From assembly GCF_004365175.1 (NCBI RefSeq), contig NZ_SOCE01000001.1, positions 2,405,154 to 2,469,153 of the forward strand: a DNA stretch of 64,000 bases. The letters are read 5' to 3'. Below the pieces are notes generated by a model. That model did no database searches. It saw nothing but the letters and a program-made list of their open reading frames with translations, and was not told where the DNA came from. Position 1 is the first letter of the stretch. Every line of letters starts with the position of its first letter. The stretch is from Kribbella voronezhensis. GTDB lineage: Bacteria > Actinomycetota > Actinomycetes > Propionibacteriales > Kribbellaceae. Positions 53,649 to 62,823 of this stretch are shown here, one piece after another. Both the position numbers and the translations under genes were made by a program.

Positions 53649-56600
53649 TCAGCTCGAAACCGCGAACGCCTTCACTACGGTCTGGTCGATCGTGTTGCCG
53701 GCCCGGTCTGCTGACTGGGCTCGCAGCGAGACATACGCAGTACCGGGCGGCGGGGTGACCTTGACCTGCCAGGCCGCACCATGGCGTCGTACTGGAGCCG
53801 GCTGCCAGCTCTTGCCTTCGTCGTATGACACCTGCACTGCAAGGGTCCTGGCCGGTTGCGCCGCCGAACCAGGTTGCCGCTGGACCGACACCGGAACCCA
53901 ACCCGGCTTGGCCCGGTTGTGGTCGTCGAGCGCTGGGCTGAACCGAACCGCCGACAACGGCAGCGCGCTGTCCACAGCAGTGCGGCCGGAACGGAACGTC
54001 CAGACCGCACTGACTTCGCTGGTCGGGCCGTTCTGCGAATTCCGCTTGGCCTCGGCCTCCAGCCGGTACTGCGCGGCGCCTGCCGGCAGGTCGGCGGTCA
54101 GCACACCGGCCGTCTCGGTTGCTTCGGCGATCACCTTGCCGTCTTGCGTCAGCGTCGTTCGGGCCTCGTCGGTCGGCGAGAAGCCCGCATGCCCGAAACC
54201 GTCGGTGAACAAGGGTAGATCGGTGTGCAGGTGATCACCGTCGCGACCGGCCCAGGGCTTGCGGTCCGGATCGGACAGCCGCTGGTCGGTGGCCGGGAAA
54301 CCGGGGCCGAAGACGCCCTTGTTCCAGTGTTCGACGCTGGTGCTGCCCGCCCGGTAGGTCCGCGGCGAAGCCCGGAACTCGGTGCCGTCGCCCCAGTTGC
54401 CGCTGTCCGGGTCGACGATGATCTCCCGGTACCGCGTGGACCAGCGGATGCCCTTCGCCTGGAGATACAGGGTGGACTCACTGGGCAGCTTCGGGAAGAG
54501 GGAGAAGCCGCCCACGGGCTGTTCGGGCAGCTCTGCGAGAGGGCTGGCGAACCGGCCCATCTCCATCCTGTCGTTCGCCGAGGAGGCCGCGTAGTCGGTC
54601 TTGACGACGGCCAGATCCTGCGGGCGCACTGCCTTGTCGAAGCCCGTGTACAGCTCGCCGGGCACGAACCACTGCAGGAGGTAGTGATACGGAGAGGCGT
54701 CGTCACAGCCCATCGGTTCGCCAGGTCTGCACCACTGGGTCAGCAGGGTGCTGGCGAAGTCCGTGCCCGCGACTGCGGGCCCGACCTGGGCAGTGGCCAG
54801 GCCGTCGAAGGACGTGCCGGTGAGATAGGCGAAGGAGAGCTGCGTGCCACGGGCGAACCCGAGCTCGATCGAGTACGGCGCGGCATCGGCTCGTGGTGGC
54901 GCGACCTTGACCGGTTTGGCCTGCGCCGCATCGAAGGTCACTGTGGTGTCCTTGCTCAGGTCGAGTTCCGGCATCGCCAGGAACGCCCGGTCCTTGCGGT
55001 CATCGCTCGTCGGCAGCCGGATATAGCTGTCCAGGACGTACTTCCCCTTCGGCAGCCGGACCACGCTGACCGGATCGTAGGCGAAGTCGAACGCCTCGGA
55101 ATCGTCGTGCGACGCCACCACCGTCTCCACCGGCTGGATCGGGCCGCCCTGGCGGTCCAGGTGCCGGATCGTCAGGTTGTAGCTCTCGGCCTCGCGTTCG
55201 ACGGAGAGCACCGTGGTCAGGTGAGTCGTGCCGGCGGTCGCGATCACCCGCCCGGCGTAGTAGCCGTTGGGACCGTCCAGCTTGGTGTTCGCGGTGACGG
55301 TGACCTTCGCGGTGCCGCCCGCGGGGACACGCACCGAGGACTGGCCGAGCGTGAAGGTCCCGGCCGGACGGCCGTCCGGATCATTGCTTTGAGCAACCAA
55401 GTGCAGGTCGACATCCGCCGTACCGGAGTTCTGGTAGGTGATCGTCCTGTTCACCAGCTCGTCGTCGGTGTGCGGCCAGGTCTGGACGGGGTAGGAGATG
55501 CTGCCTTCCAAGGGCGCGACGCTCTGCCTGGTGGCGGTGCCGACGTCGACGCGTCCGGCGCCTTGCTGGAAGAGGGTCTGGTCCGGATTGGTCTTCGCCG
55601 AGCCCATCAGCGCCGCCTTGAGTCCGGCCGGAGTCCAGTCCGGGTGCTGCTGGGCCAGGATCGCGGCCGAGCCGGTGACGTGCGGCGTGGCCATCGACGT
55701 ACCGGACAGCTTCGTGTAGTTCTCGTCGACCGGCTCGCCGATCACGCCGTCCTTGGCGCGGGCGGCGACGATGTCGACGCCGGGCGCGGTGATGTCCGGC
55801 TTGATCGCATGATCACCGAGCCGTGGTCCGGTGCAGGAGAAGTCCGCGAACGCGTCGGCCTTGTCGACGGCGGCGACGGCGAGGGCCGCATCGGCGGTGG
55901 CGGGCGACGATACGCCGTACCGGGGGCTGGTGCAGTACGGCCAGTTGCCGGAGGCAACGACGAAGAGGGCCTGCGAGCTGAGCCGGTTGACCGCCTCCTC
56001 GAGCGGATCGATCTCCGGGGTATCGGTACCACCGAGGCTGAGGTTGACGACGTCGGCGCCCTGCGCGACGGCCCACTCCATCCCGGCCAGGATGTCGGAG
56101 TCGAAGCAGGTGGACGCGCAGACCTTGCCGTCCAGCAGTTCGGCATCCGGCGCGACACCCCGGTACCTGCCACCCGAGGCGGCGCCCGAGCCGGCGATGG
56201 TCGAGGCGACGTGCGTTCCGTGGCCGAACTGGTCCCCGGCGGGATCCTGGGTGAAGTTCTGGGTGGCGATCACCTTGCCGGCCAGGTCGGGGTGGGTGGC
56301 GTCGATCCCGCTGTCGAGGACGGCGACCTTGACGCCCTTGCCAGTCAGGCCGGCCTTCCACGCTTCCGGCGCGCCGATCTGCGGGACCGACTTGTCCAGG
56401 CTGAGCTCGCGCTTGCCGTCGAGCCAGATCTTGCGGACGGAACCGGCGAGGCGTTGCCCCTTGACCAGGTTCGCCCAGCCGGCCGCGGCATCGGTCTTGG
56501 CGAAGCGGGTCGGCGAGGCGTTGATCGAGCGGAGTCTGCCGGTCGGCTGCGAGTACTCGACCAGGAGCCGGACCTCCTTGCTCTGCTGATCGTCCAGTCC

Positions 56601-56939
56601 TGCTGTCAGCAAGGCGCTGACGTCGAAGAGGCGGTGGTCGAGTTTGCCCTGGCTCAGCAGGGCTGCGGCGTCCGACGGTACGACGTACAGGTGGTTCGCG
56701 ACCTTCTGTACGGCGTACGAGATGCCGTTGCGGCGGGTCCTGATCTCGGGTTGACCCGTCGGGCCGAGTTGGACGGTGTCACCGGTGAGCAGGGTGACGC
56801 TGCGGGACGAATCCCTGTGACTGCTTGCCGGAGTGGGCCGGTGGGAGCTGGAATGCGCGACTTGGGGCTGGGCCAGCCCTGCGGCGGCGAGGGCGATCAC
56901 GCTGGCGGCAGCGGCGGTTCTTCGACGCGGGAAGCGCAT
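53649..56939 (-). CDS. Secreted S8 subtilisin-like serine peptidase
   Basis: This 1,096-residue exported peptidase has a signal peptide (MRFPRRRTAAAASVIALAAA), an inhibitor-like propeptide (about 45-150), then a catalytic domain with Asp209 (AVLDSGIDATHPDL), His243 (FGHGTHVAS) and Ser416 (LSGTSMATPHV). After about residue 470 come beta-rich extension domains (FTLGQSSVRVPAGGTAKVTV; YNLTIRHLDRQG). It degrades extracellular protein. Its paralogue downstream at 50213 aligns over the full length but is frameshifted. ATG 56939 begins the signal peptide. Confidence 0.93.
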   Translation of the reverse strand: MRFPRRRTAAAASVIALAAAGLAQPQVAHSSSHRPTPASSHRDSSRSVTLLTGDTVQLGPTGQPEIRTRRNGISYAVQKVANHLYVVPSDAAALLSQGKLDHRLFDVSALLTAGLDDQQSKEVRLLVEYSQPTGRLRSINASPTRFAKTDAAAGWANLVKGQRLAGSVRKIWLDGKRELSLDKSVPQIGAPEAWKAGLTGKGVKVAVLDSGIDATHPDLAGKVIATQNFTQDPAGDQFGHGTHVASTIAGSGAASGGRYRGVAPDAELLDGKVCASTCFDSDILAGMEWAVAQGADVVNLSLGGTDTPEIDPLEEAVNRLSSQALFVVASGNWPYCTSPRYGVSSPATADAALAVAAVDKADAFADFSCTGPRLGDHAIKPDITAPGVDIVAARAKDGVIGEPVDENYTKLSGTSMATPHVTGSAAILAQQHPDWTPAGLKAALMGSAKTNPDQTLFQQGAGRVDVGTATRQSVAPLEGSISYPVQTWPHTDDELVNRTITYQNSGTADVDLHLVAQSNDPDGRPAGTFTLGQSSVRVPAGGTAKVTVTANTKLDGPNGYYAGRVIATAGTTHLTTVLSVEREAESYNLTIRHLDRQGGPIQPVETVVASHDDSEAFDFAYDPVSVVRLPKGKYVLDSYIRLPTSDDRKDRAFLAMPELDLSKDTTVTFDAAQAKPVKVAPPRADAAPYSIELGFARGTQLSFAYLTGTSFDGLATAQVGPAVAGTDFASTLLTQWCRPGEPMGCDDASPYHYLLQWFVPGELYTGFDKAVRPQDLAVVKTDYAASSANDRMEMGRFASPLAELPEQPVGGFSLFPKLPSESTLYLQAKGIRWSTRYREIIVDPDSGNWGDGTEFRASPRTYRAGSTSVEHWNKGVFGPGFPATDQRLSDPDRKPWAGRDGDHLHTDLPLFTDGFGHAGFSPTDEARTTLTQDGKVIAEATETAGVLTADLPAGAAQYRLEAEAKRNSQNGPTSEVSAVWTFRSGRTAVDSALPLSAVRFSPALDDHNRAKPGWVPVSVQRQPGSAAQPARTLAVQVSYDEGKSWQPAPVRRHGAAWQVKVTPPPGTAYVSLRAQSADRAGNTIDQTVVKAFAVSS

Positions 56940-57002
56940 GAAGAGAGTCCTTTCATCGGGTGGACTCTCTTCCAACGCGGCGGGACCGGCGCCAGGGTGA
57001 CC

Positions 57003-57272
57003 TCAGCTGGGGACGATCAGGCCCAGCAGCAGAATGGTGGCGCCCACTCCGAGCAGGAGGGCGGCGTCGAACATGCGGCTGCGGACGTGCAGCAGGCCGG
57101 CCGCGTCGTCGCCGAGGGCGGCCCGGAGCAGACCGGCCAGCAGGACTCCGCCGGCGAAGAGCAGGATGCCGTTGCGCCAGTCGTAGAAGGTGAGGATCAC
57201 CAGGCCGGCCGCGGCGACGATCACCGACAACGCCAGCGGCCATTCGCTGCGGCGCTGCGCCTCGCCCGCCAT
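57003..57272 (-). CDS. DUF3017 small membrane protein
   Basis: This 89-residue protein has three hydrophobic segments (WPLALSVIVAAAGLVILTFY; GILLFAGGVLLAGLLRAALG; FDAALLLGVGATILLLGLIV), matching the DUF3017 family encoded downstream of folD in actinobacteria. ATG overlaps the folD stop by one base (TGATG), so translation is coupled. No function is known. Confidence 0.88.
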   Translation of the reverse strand: MAGEAQRRSEWPLALSVIVAAAGLVILTFYDWRNGILLFAGGVLLAGLLRAALGDDAAGLLHVRSRMFDAALLLGVGATILLLGLIVPS

Positions 57273-58129
57273 CAGCCGGCGACGGCGGCTTCGGCCGCCT
57301 CCACCACGTTGGTGAGCAGCATCGCGCGGGTCATCGGGCCGATCCCGCCGGGCATCGGCGCGATCCAGCTCGCCACCTCGCGGGCGGCCGGCTCGATGTC
57401 GCCGACGATCTTGCCCTCGGCGCTGCGGCTGGTACCGACGTCGAGCAGGACGGCGCCCGGCTTGATCATGTCGGCGGTGATCAGGCCGGCCGAACCGGCC
57501 GCGGCGATCACGATGTCGCCGGTCCGGACGACCGAGGCGAGATCCTTGGTGCCGGTGTGGCACTGGGTGACGGTCGCGTTCTCCGACTTCCGGGTGAACA
57601 GCAGGCCCATCGGGCGTCCCGCGGTGACCCCGCGGCCGACGACGACCACGTGCGCCCCGGCGATCGGTACGTCGTAGCGGCGGAGGATCTCGACGCAGCC
57701 CTTCGGCGTACAGGGCAGTGGGCCGTCCTGGCCGAGGACGAGCTTGCCGAGGCTGACCGGGTGCAGACCGTCCGCGTCCTTGACCGGGTCGATCAGGCCG
57801 AGGATCTCGTTGGTGTCGACGTGCTTCGGCAGCGGGAGCTGGACGATGAAGCCGGTGCAGGCCGGGTTCTCGTTCAGCTCGATCACCTTGGCCGCGATCT
57901 CGTCCTGGGTCGCGGTAGCGGGCAGTTCGACCTCGATCGAGGCGATCCCGACCGCGGCGCAGTCCCGGTGCTTGCCCGCGACGTACGCCCGGCTGCCGGG
58001 GTCGTCGCCGACCAGGATCGTGCCGAGGCCGGGCACCACGCCCTGCTCGGCCAGCTTCGCCACCCGGACCGCCAGCTCGCTCTTGATCGCCGCCGCGGTC
58101 GCCTTGCCGTCCAGAATCTCCGCCGTCAC
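57272..58129 (-). CDS. folD: Methylenetetrahydrofolate dehydrogenase/cyclohydrolase
   Basis: This 285-residue bifunctional enzyme interconverts 5,10-methylene-THF, methenyl-THF and 10-formyl-THF. Family segments are [20 protein letters not shown] (catalytic Lys in [10 protein letters not shown]), [27 protein letters not shown] and [17 protein letters not shown] (NADP site), with [15 protein letters not shown] near the end. GTG 58129 is chosen because GGAGG lies about eight bases upstream; upstream in-frame codons are non-homologous. Confidence 0.95.
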   Translation of the reverse strand: MTAEILDGKATAAAIKSELAVRVAKLAEQGVVPGLGTILVGDDPGSRAYVAGKHRDCAAVGIASIEVELPATATQDEIAAKVIELNENPACTGFIVQLPLPKHVDTNEILGLIDPVKDADGLHPVSLGKLVLGQDGPLPCTPKGCVEILRRYDVPIAGAHVVVVGRGVTAGRPMGLLFTRKSENATVTQCHTGTKDLASVVRTGDIVIAAAGSAGLITADMIKPGAVLLDVGTSRSAEGKIVGDIEPAAREVASWIAPMPGGIGPMTRAMLLTNVVEAAEAAVAG

Positions 58130-58187
58130 GGTCCGATCCTCCCACGCACCCCGGCGGCCCTGTCGCCGGGTGAGCTGGGACACAAAC

Positions 58188-58228
58188 CTGACCGATCGGT
58201 TGAAAACTGGCCGATCGGTCAGGATAGT
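58188..58228 (+). promoter_or_regulatory. TetR-MMPL promoter with double palindromic operator
   Basis: The -35 is TTGAAA (58200-58205), the spacer is 17 bases and the -10 is GATAGT (58223-58228), seven bases before ATG 58236. CTGACCGATCGG (58188-58199) and CCGATCGGTCAG (58211-58222) form a perfect 12-bp inverted repeat with an 11-base spacer. Each arm holds its own CCGATCGG palindrome, consistent with two TetR dimers gripping the -35 and spacer. Confidence 0.75.
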
Positions 58229-58235
58229 GGTGACC

Positions 58236-58790
58236 ATGGCAACCACCACCCCGGCGCGGGAGCGGACCCGGCGCGAGATCGAGCAGCAGGCGATGGCGCT
58301 GTTCGCGAGCCAGGGGTACGACGCGACCTCGTTGCAGGACATCGCGACTGCCGCCGGTTGCTCGAAGGCGACCGTGCTCTACCACTTCAACGGCAAGCCG
58401 GCGGTGCTCGCAGCCGTCCTCGAACCGTCACGGATCGCACTGAACGAGCTCAACGCGGAGGCGGCCGGGATGTCCGCCGCGGCGGCTCAGGAGTTCGCGC
58501 TGACCCGGTTCGTCGAGCTCGCCGTCGAGTTCCGCGGGCTGATCAATGTGCTGCAGGACCTGCTGAGCACGATCGAGCAGTATCCCGAGTTCGCCGACCT
58601 CATCGCGGCCGGGATGCGGATGACCGAGATCCTCGCCGGCGGCACCGACGACCAACTCGAGATCGACCTGGCGAAGTTCGCCATCAACGGCCTGCTCGGC
58701 GAGTGCCGGCACCGGGGCGAGCGCACCGACGCCGAACTGCACACCCTCTGTGACACCGCGCTGCGCCGGATCCTCCGGCTGAACCGCTGA
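58236..58790 (+). CDS. TetR family transcriptional regulator
   Basis: This 184-residue regulator has an N-terminal HTH ([20 protein letters not shown]) and a helical ligand domain. It directly precedes the MMPL transporter by 34 bases and almost certainly represses that operon through the double palindrome. The leaderless arrangement fixes the start at ATG 58236. The likely ligand is a substrate or lipid handled by the exporter; it is unknown. Confidence 0.9.
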   Translation: MATTTPARERTRREIEQQAMALFASQGYDATSLQDIATAAGCSKATVLYHFNGKPAVLAAVLEPSRIALNELNAEAAGMSAAAAQEFALTRFVELAVEFRGLINVLQDLLSTIEQYPEFADLIAAGMRMTEILAGGTDDQLEIDLAKFAINGLLGECRHRGERTDAELHTLCDTALRRILRLNR

Positions 58791-58824
58791 CCACGCCTAC
58801 TTCCAGCGAACGGACGCACCAGCC

Positions 58825-60981
58825 ATGGCAAACCTCCTGTACCGGCTCGGCCGGTTCTCCTACCAGCGGCGCCGGATCGTCACGGCGATCTGGGTGTTCG
58901 TCCTGGTCCTGCTCGGGGTCGGCGCACTGACGCTCGGCGGCAAGACGGCGAACACCTTCTCGATCCCCGGCACCGAGTCGCAGCGCGCGCTGGACGCCTT
59001 GAAGACGGAGCTTCCGGCCGCGAGCGGCGCCTCGGCGACCATCGTGGTGAAGGCACCCGCCGGGCAGACCCTCGCCACTCCCGCCGTGAAGGCGGCTGTC
59101 GGCGCAACCGTTGCCAGAGCCAACCAGTTGCCCGAGGTCGTCGGCGCGGTGGATCCCTTTACCAGCAAGGCGATCAGCCCGGACGGTACGACGGGTCTGA
59201 TCAGCGTGCAATTCACCAAGCCCGCCGATGAGCTGGCGAAGAGCACAACCACGGCGTATGACGAACTGCATCGCTTGAGCTCTGGCGATCTGCAGGTGGT
59301 CCCGGGTGGCCAGATCGTCGGTGGGGCACCGCCGATGGGCGCGACCGAGGTGATCGGTGTGGCGATCGCCGCTCTCGTACTGGTGATCACGTTCGGATCG
59401 CTCGTCGCCGCCGGCATGACCCTGCTGACCGCGCTGGCCGGCGTGCTCGCGGGGATGGCTGGGTTGTTCCTGATCACGTCGGTGGTCGATGTCTCGTCGA
59501 CGGCTCCGATCCTCGCGCTGATGCTCGGTCTCGCGGTCGGGATCGACTACTCGTTGTTCATCAGTTCGCGGCACCGGTCCCAGCTTGCGGCGGGGATGGA
59601 CGAGGAGGAGTCGGTCGCACGAGCTACCGCGACCGCTGGGTCGGCCGTGTTGTTCGCCGGCGCGACTGTCGTGATCGCCCTTGCCGGGTTGAGTTTGGTG
59701 GGAGTTCCGTTCCTGACCGCGATGGGCCTGGCCGCGGCGGCCACGGTGCTTACCGCAGTACTGGTTGCGTTGACTCTGCTGCCTGCACTGCTGGGGTTTG
59801 TCGGGCAGCGGGTGTTGCCGCGGAAGGTGCGGAAGAGTGGGGCTGCCGCTCCTGCTGTTCACGGGTTCGGTTTTCGCTGGGCCCGGTTGGTGACGCGGTT
59901 CCGGGTACCGATCGTTGCTGTGGGCATCATTGGGCTCGGCGTGCTGTCGATTCCCACCCAGGACATGCGGCTGGCGCTGCCGGACGGCGCATCGGCGGCG
60001 GCCGGGACCAATCAGCGGGTCGCCTACGACCTGACGGCGGCCGCCTTCGGCCCGGGGGCGAACGGGCCGCTGGTGGTTGTGGTGAAGGCCGATGACGCTG
60101 CGACGACGGGTGCGCTGGTCGAGCAGGTGCTCGGGAAGGCCAAGGGGCTCAAGGACGTCGTCGCGGTTCAGCCCGGGCCGGCGAGTGCTGACGGGAAGAC
60201 CCGGCTGGTCAGCGTCATCCCGGCGGGCGGTCCGGCCAGCGAGCAGACTGCCGACCTGGTGAAGAACCTGCGGACTTCGATCCATCCGCTGGGGGACGTC
60301 TCGGTCACCGGCAACACCGCCGTCGGTGTGGACGTGTCGAACAAGCTGACCGCAGCGTTGCCGCTTTATCTGCTGGTCGTGATCGGGTTGTCGTTCCTGC
60401 TGCTGATGCTGGCGTTCCGGTCGATCCTGGTGCCGTTGAAGGCGACGCTCGGGTTCCTGCTCACGATCGGCGCGACATTCGGGATCACCGTGGCGGTGTT
60501 CCAGAAGGGCTGGGGCGCCTCGCTGCTCGGCGTCGACTCACCGGGGCCGCTGGTCAGCTTCCTGCCGATCATCATGATGGGCATCCTGTTCGGGCTGGCG
60601 ATGGACTACGAGGTGTTCATCGTGTCCCGGGTCCGGGAGGAGTTCGTGCACGGACGGCACGCGACCGAGGCGACCGTCGAAGGTGTCGGCCACGGCGCCC
60701 GGGTGGTGACGGCGGCGGCGCTCATCATGGCCGCGGTCTTCGCCGGGTTCATGTTCGCCGAGGACCCGATCATCAAGACGATCGGCTTCGGCCTCACCAT
60801 CGGCGTCCTGATCGACGCCTTCGTCGTCCGGATGACCCTCGTCCCCGCCGTCCTCACCCTCCTCGGCGACCGCGCCTGGTTCTTCCCGAAGTGGCTCGAC
60901 CGCATCACCCCCAAGGTCGACATCGAAGGCGAAACCCTCCACGTCCCCACCGAAGAGAAACAACTGGTCACCGTCGACTGA
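58825..60981 (+). CDS. MMPL family RND-type transporter
   Basis: This 718-residue transporter has the MMPL plan: helix 1 (VTAIWVFVLVLLGVGALTLG), an extracytoplasmic loop, five helices with GIDYSLFISSRHRSQ (the conserved Asp-Tyr proton relay), a second loop, and five more helices with LFGLAMDYEVFIVSRVREEF. The two DY motifs indicate proton-driven export. Relatives export lipids or drugs; the substrate is unknown. Control by the TetR protein is inferred. A strong terminator follows. Confidence 0.93.
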   Translation: MANLLYRLGRFSYQRRRIVTAIWVFVLVLLGVGALTLGGKTANTFSIPGTESQRALDALKTELPAASGASATIVVKAPAGQTLATPAVKAAVGATVARANQLPEVVGAVDPFTSKAISPDGTTGLISVQFTKPADELAKSTTTAYDELHRLSSGDLQVVPGGQIVGGAPPMGATEVIGVAIAALVLVITFGSLVAAGMTLLTALAGVLAGMAGLFLITSVVDVSSTAPILALMLGLAVGIDYSLFISSRHRSQLAAGMDEEESVARATATAGSAVLFAGATVVIALAGLSLVGVPFLTAMGLAAAATVLTAVLVALTLLPALLGFVGQRVLPRKVRKSGAAAPAVHGFGFRWARLVTRFRVPIVAVGIIGLGVLSIPTQDMRLALPDGASAAAGTNQRVAYDLTAAAFGPGANGPLVVVVKADDAATTGALVEQVLGKAKGLKDVVAVQPGPASADGKTRLVSVIPAGGPASEQTADLVKNLRTSIHPLGDVSVTGNTAVGVDVSNKLTAALPLYLLVVIGLSFLLLMLAFRSILVPLKATLGFLLTIGATFGITVAVFQKGWGASLLGVDSPGPLVSFLPIIMMGILFGLAMDYEVFIVSRVREEFVHGRHATEATVEGVGHGARVVTAAALIMAAVFAGFMFAEDPIIKTIGFGLTIGVLIDAFVVRMTLVPAVLTLLGDRAWFFPKWLDRITPKVDIEGETLHVPTEEKQLVTVD

Positions 60982-60989
60982 TCCAGACC

Positions 60990-61022
60990 AAGAGCCCGGC
61001 AGACACCTTCTGCCGGGCTCTT
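60990..61022 (+). terminator. Intrinsic terminator after the MMPL gene
   Basis: A perfect 14-bp stem, AAGAGCCCGGCAGA (60990-61003) and TCTGCCGGGCTCTT (61009-61022), has a five-base loop followed by TGTTTATCC. Confidence 0.88.
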
Positions 61023-61108
61023 TGTTTATCCGGACCTGTGCTGTGGGCGCCTGCCTCAGCCGGCGGTACGCAGTACGGGGAATGTGGTCGGGGTTGTCAG
61101 GGTTGGGT

Positions 61109-61134
61109 TGGATAGTTTATTCTTGAACTATCCA
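61109..61134 (+). promoter_or_regulatory. Inverted repeat upstream of the pirin gene
   Basis: TGGATAGTT-n8-AACTATCCA is a perfect 9-bp inverted repeat ending 17 bases before ATG 61152. AT-rich centre and size suit a MarR- or HxlR-type repressor. No such regulator is encoded beside it in the window. Confidence 0.6.
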
Positions 61135-61151
61135 GGAGCGAGGAGTCCACC

Positions 61152-62138
61152 ATGCCCGCCGTGACCGTTTCCGACATCACCGTGCTGCCGCGTGTCCACC
61201 AGCCGGATCCTGCCGTCGCCAAGGAGCGGTCGGTGCGGTCGGTGACGTCCGCGCCGAGCGGCTACGAAGGAGAAGGCTTCCCCGTACGCCGTGCCTTCGC
61301 CGGGGTCGACCTGCGTGATCTGGACCCGTTCATCCACATGGACCAGATGGGCGAGGTGGAGTACGCGCCGGGTGAGCCGAAGGGCACGCCGTGGCACCCG
61401 CACCGTGGCTTCGAGACCGTCACCTACATGCTCGACGGGATCATGGAGCACCAGGATTCCCAGGGCGGCGGTGGTGTCATCTCCAACGGCGACACCCAGT
61501 GGATGACGGCCGGCTCCGGCCTGCTGCACATCGAGACGCCGCCGGAGCACCTGGTGCTGAGCGGCGGTCTGTTCCACGGCATCCAGCTCTGGGTGAACCT
61601 GCCGAAGGCGCAGAAGTGGGCCGCCCCGCGCTACCAGGACATCCGCGGTGGCGACTCCGCGCTGCTCTCGACGGCGGACGGCGGCGCGCTGATCCGGGTG
61701 ATCGCCGGGTCGGTCGACGGCCACGACGGCCCTGGTTCGACGCACACCCCGATCACGCTGGTGCACGCGACGGTCAGCCCTGGCGCCGAGATGGTCCTGC
61801 CCTGGCAGCCGGACTACAACGCGCTCGTCTACGTGCTGGCTGGCCAGGGCACGGTCGGCGCCGACCACCGCCCGATCCGCAAGGGCCAGCTCGCGCTGTT
61901 CGGCCCCGGCGACACGATCCGTACTGCGGCAGCCCTCTCGCAGTCGCAGGCCGAGCCGAACCTCGACGTCCTCATCCTCGGCGGCCGCCCGATCCGCGAG
62001 CCTGTCGCGATGGCCGGCCCGTTCGTGATGAACACCCGCGCCGAGGTCATCCAGGCCTTCGAAGACTTCCAGGCCGGCAAACTCGGCACCATCCCGGCCG
62101 TCCACGGCCTCGGCACGGACCTGCACGAGTCCAACTGA
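61152..62138 (+). CDS. Pirin family bicupin protein
   Basis: This 328-residue protein has the Pirin N-terminal cupin with metal ligands in WHPHRGFETVTYML, MEHQDSQG and the characteristic MTAGSGLLHIETPPE, followed by the C-terminal cupin. Pirins bind a metal and some have quercetin 2,3-dioxygenase activity; the role here is unknown. Ribosome site GAGGAG precedes ATG 61152. The inverted repeat upstream implies inducible expression. Confidence 0.93.
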   Translation: MPAVTVSDITVLPRVHQPDPAVAKERSVRSVTSAPSGYEGEGFPVRRAFAGVDLRDLDPFIHMDQMGEVEYAPGEPKGTPWHPHRGFETVTYMLDGIMEHQDSQGGGGVISNGDTQWMTAGSGLLHIETPPEHLVLSGGLFHGIQLWVNLPKAQKWAAPRYQDIRGGDSALLSTADGGALIRVIAGSVDGHDGPGSTHTPITLVHATVSPGAEMVLPWQPDYNALVYVLAGQGTVGADHRPIRKGQLALFGPGDTIRTAAALSQSQAEPNLDVLILGGRPIREPVAMAGPFVMNTRAEVIQAFEDFQAGKLGTIPAVHGLGTDLHESN

Positions 62139-62144
62139 CACCTC

Positions 62145-62179
62145 ATCCGCGGTTCCGCCTCAGCGGCGGGACCGCGGAT
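62145..62179. terminator. Terminator between pirin and the phosphotransferase-like gene
   Basis: ATCCGCGGT-t-CCGCC (62145-62159) pairs with GGCGG-g-ACCGCGGAT (62165-62179), 15 bp including one G-T pair. T-rich bases follow. It abuts the stop codon of the convergent gene at 62182. Confidence 0.85.
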
Positions 62180-62181
62180 TT

Positions 62182-62823
62182 TCAGGGCGTGTAGTTGCCG
62201 GTGTCGTCGAGGTCTGTGTAGTGCTGGATGCGTGGATCGTCGGGGTCGCCGCCGGCCAGTACTACGAACTCGCGGGCGGCCGGCGGGCCGCCGTACTGGG
62301 GGTTGAGGCCGTTGCTGAGGCTCTTGTGCATCAGCGCGAAGTCGACGTACCGATCGCCGAGACCGAGCCGGCTGAGATCGAGGATGCCGCTGAAACGCAG
62401 GGTTTCCGGGTCGATGAAGACGTTCGGCGCACAGTAGTCGCCATGCGTCACGACCTCGCGCGGCCCGGGGAACGGCGAATCGAACGGACACTCGGTCAAC
62501 CCGCGCAACCGGCGTACGCCGTCCGCAACAGCGGCCAGTACCGCGGGACGCTCGGCGGCCGGCCAGGTCTGCGAGGCGTCGCGACCGTGGAGCTGAGTGG
62601 TGAGCATCCAGTCGTCACCACGATCGAGCACGCGCGGGCACGGTATCTCGGTGCCGGCCAGCCAGCTCAGTCGTTCGGCTTCTTCGGCAACGCCCGCGCC
62701 CGCCTTGTAATAAAGGGTTTCTGCGGCGCGTTCCAGTCGCACCACGGTCGCCCCGGACCATCCGAGGTCGACCGGTTCGGCGCGGGTGGCGCCGAACCGG
62801 TCGGTCAGAGCTGCAAGATCCAC
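62182..62823 (-). CDS. Aminoglycoside phosphotransferase-like kinase
   Basis: This 213-residue APH(3')-type kinase-fold protein has a catalytic loop VVTHGDYCAPNVFIDPE (Asp129, Asn134), a metal Asp149 in FSGILDLSRLG, and Lys40 in LYYKAG. LGLGDRYVDFALMHKSL mirrors the APH(3') C-terminal region. It is about 50 residues shorter than APH(3') enzymes, with a trimmed N-lobe, so antibiotic resistance is not assured; it may phosphorylate another substrate. GTG 62823 directly abuts the stop of the GH18 gene, so it is co-transcribed with it. Confidence 0.83.
   Translation of the reverse strand: MDLAALTDRFGATRAEPVDLGWSGATVVRLERAAETLYYKAGAGVAEEAERLSWLAGTEIPCPRVLDRGDDWMLTTQLHGRDASQTWPAAERPAVLAAVADGVRRLRGLTECPFDSPFPGPREVVTHGDYCAPNVFIDPETLRFSGILDLSRLGLGDRYVDFALMHKSLSNGLNPQYGGPPAAREFVVLAGGDPDDPRIQHYTDLDDTGNYTP

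Noticed and set aside
54225..57677. Plus-strand open frame of more than 1,100 codons opposite the intact subtilase
   Set aside because: Antisense to a gene with a full catalytic triad and signal peptide. The translation is Arg/Gly/Val-rich with no motifs, an artefact of high GC.
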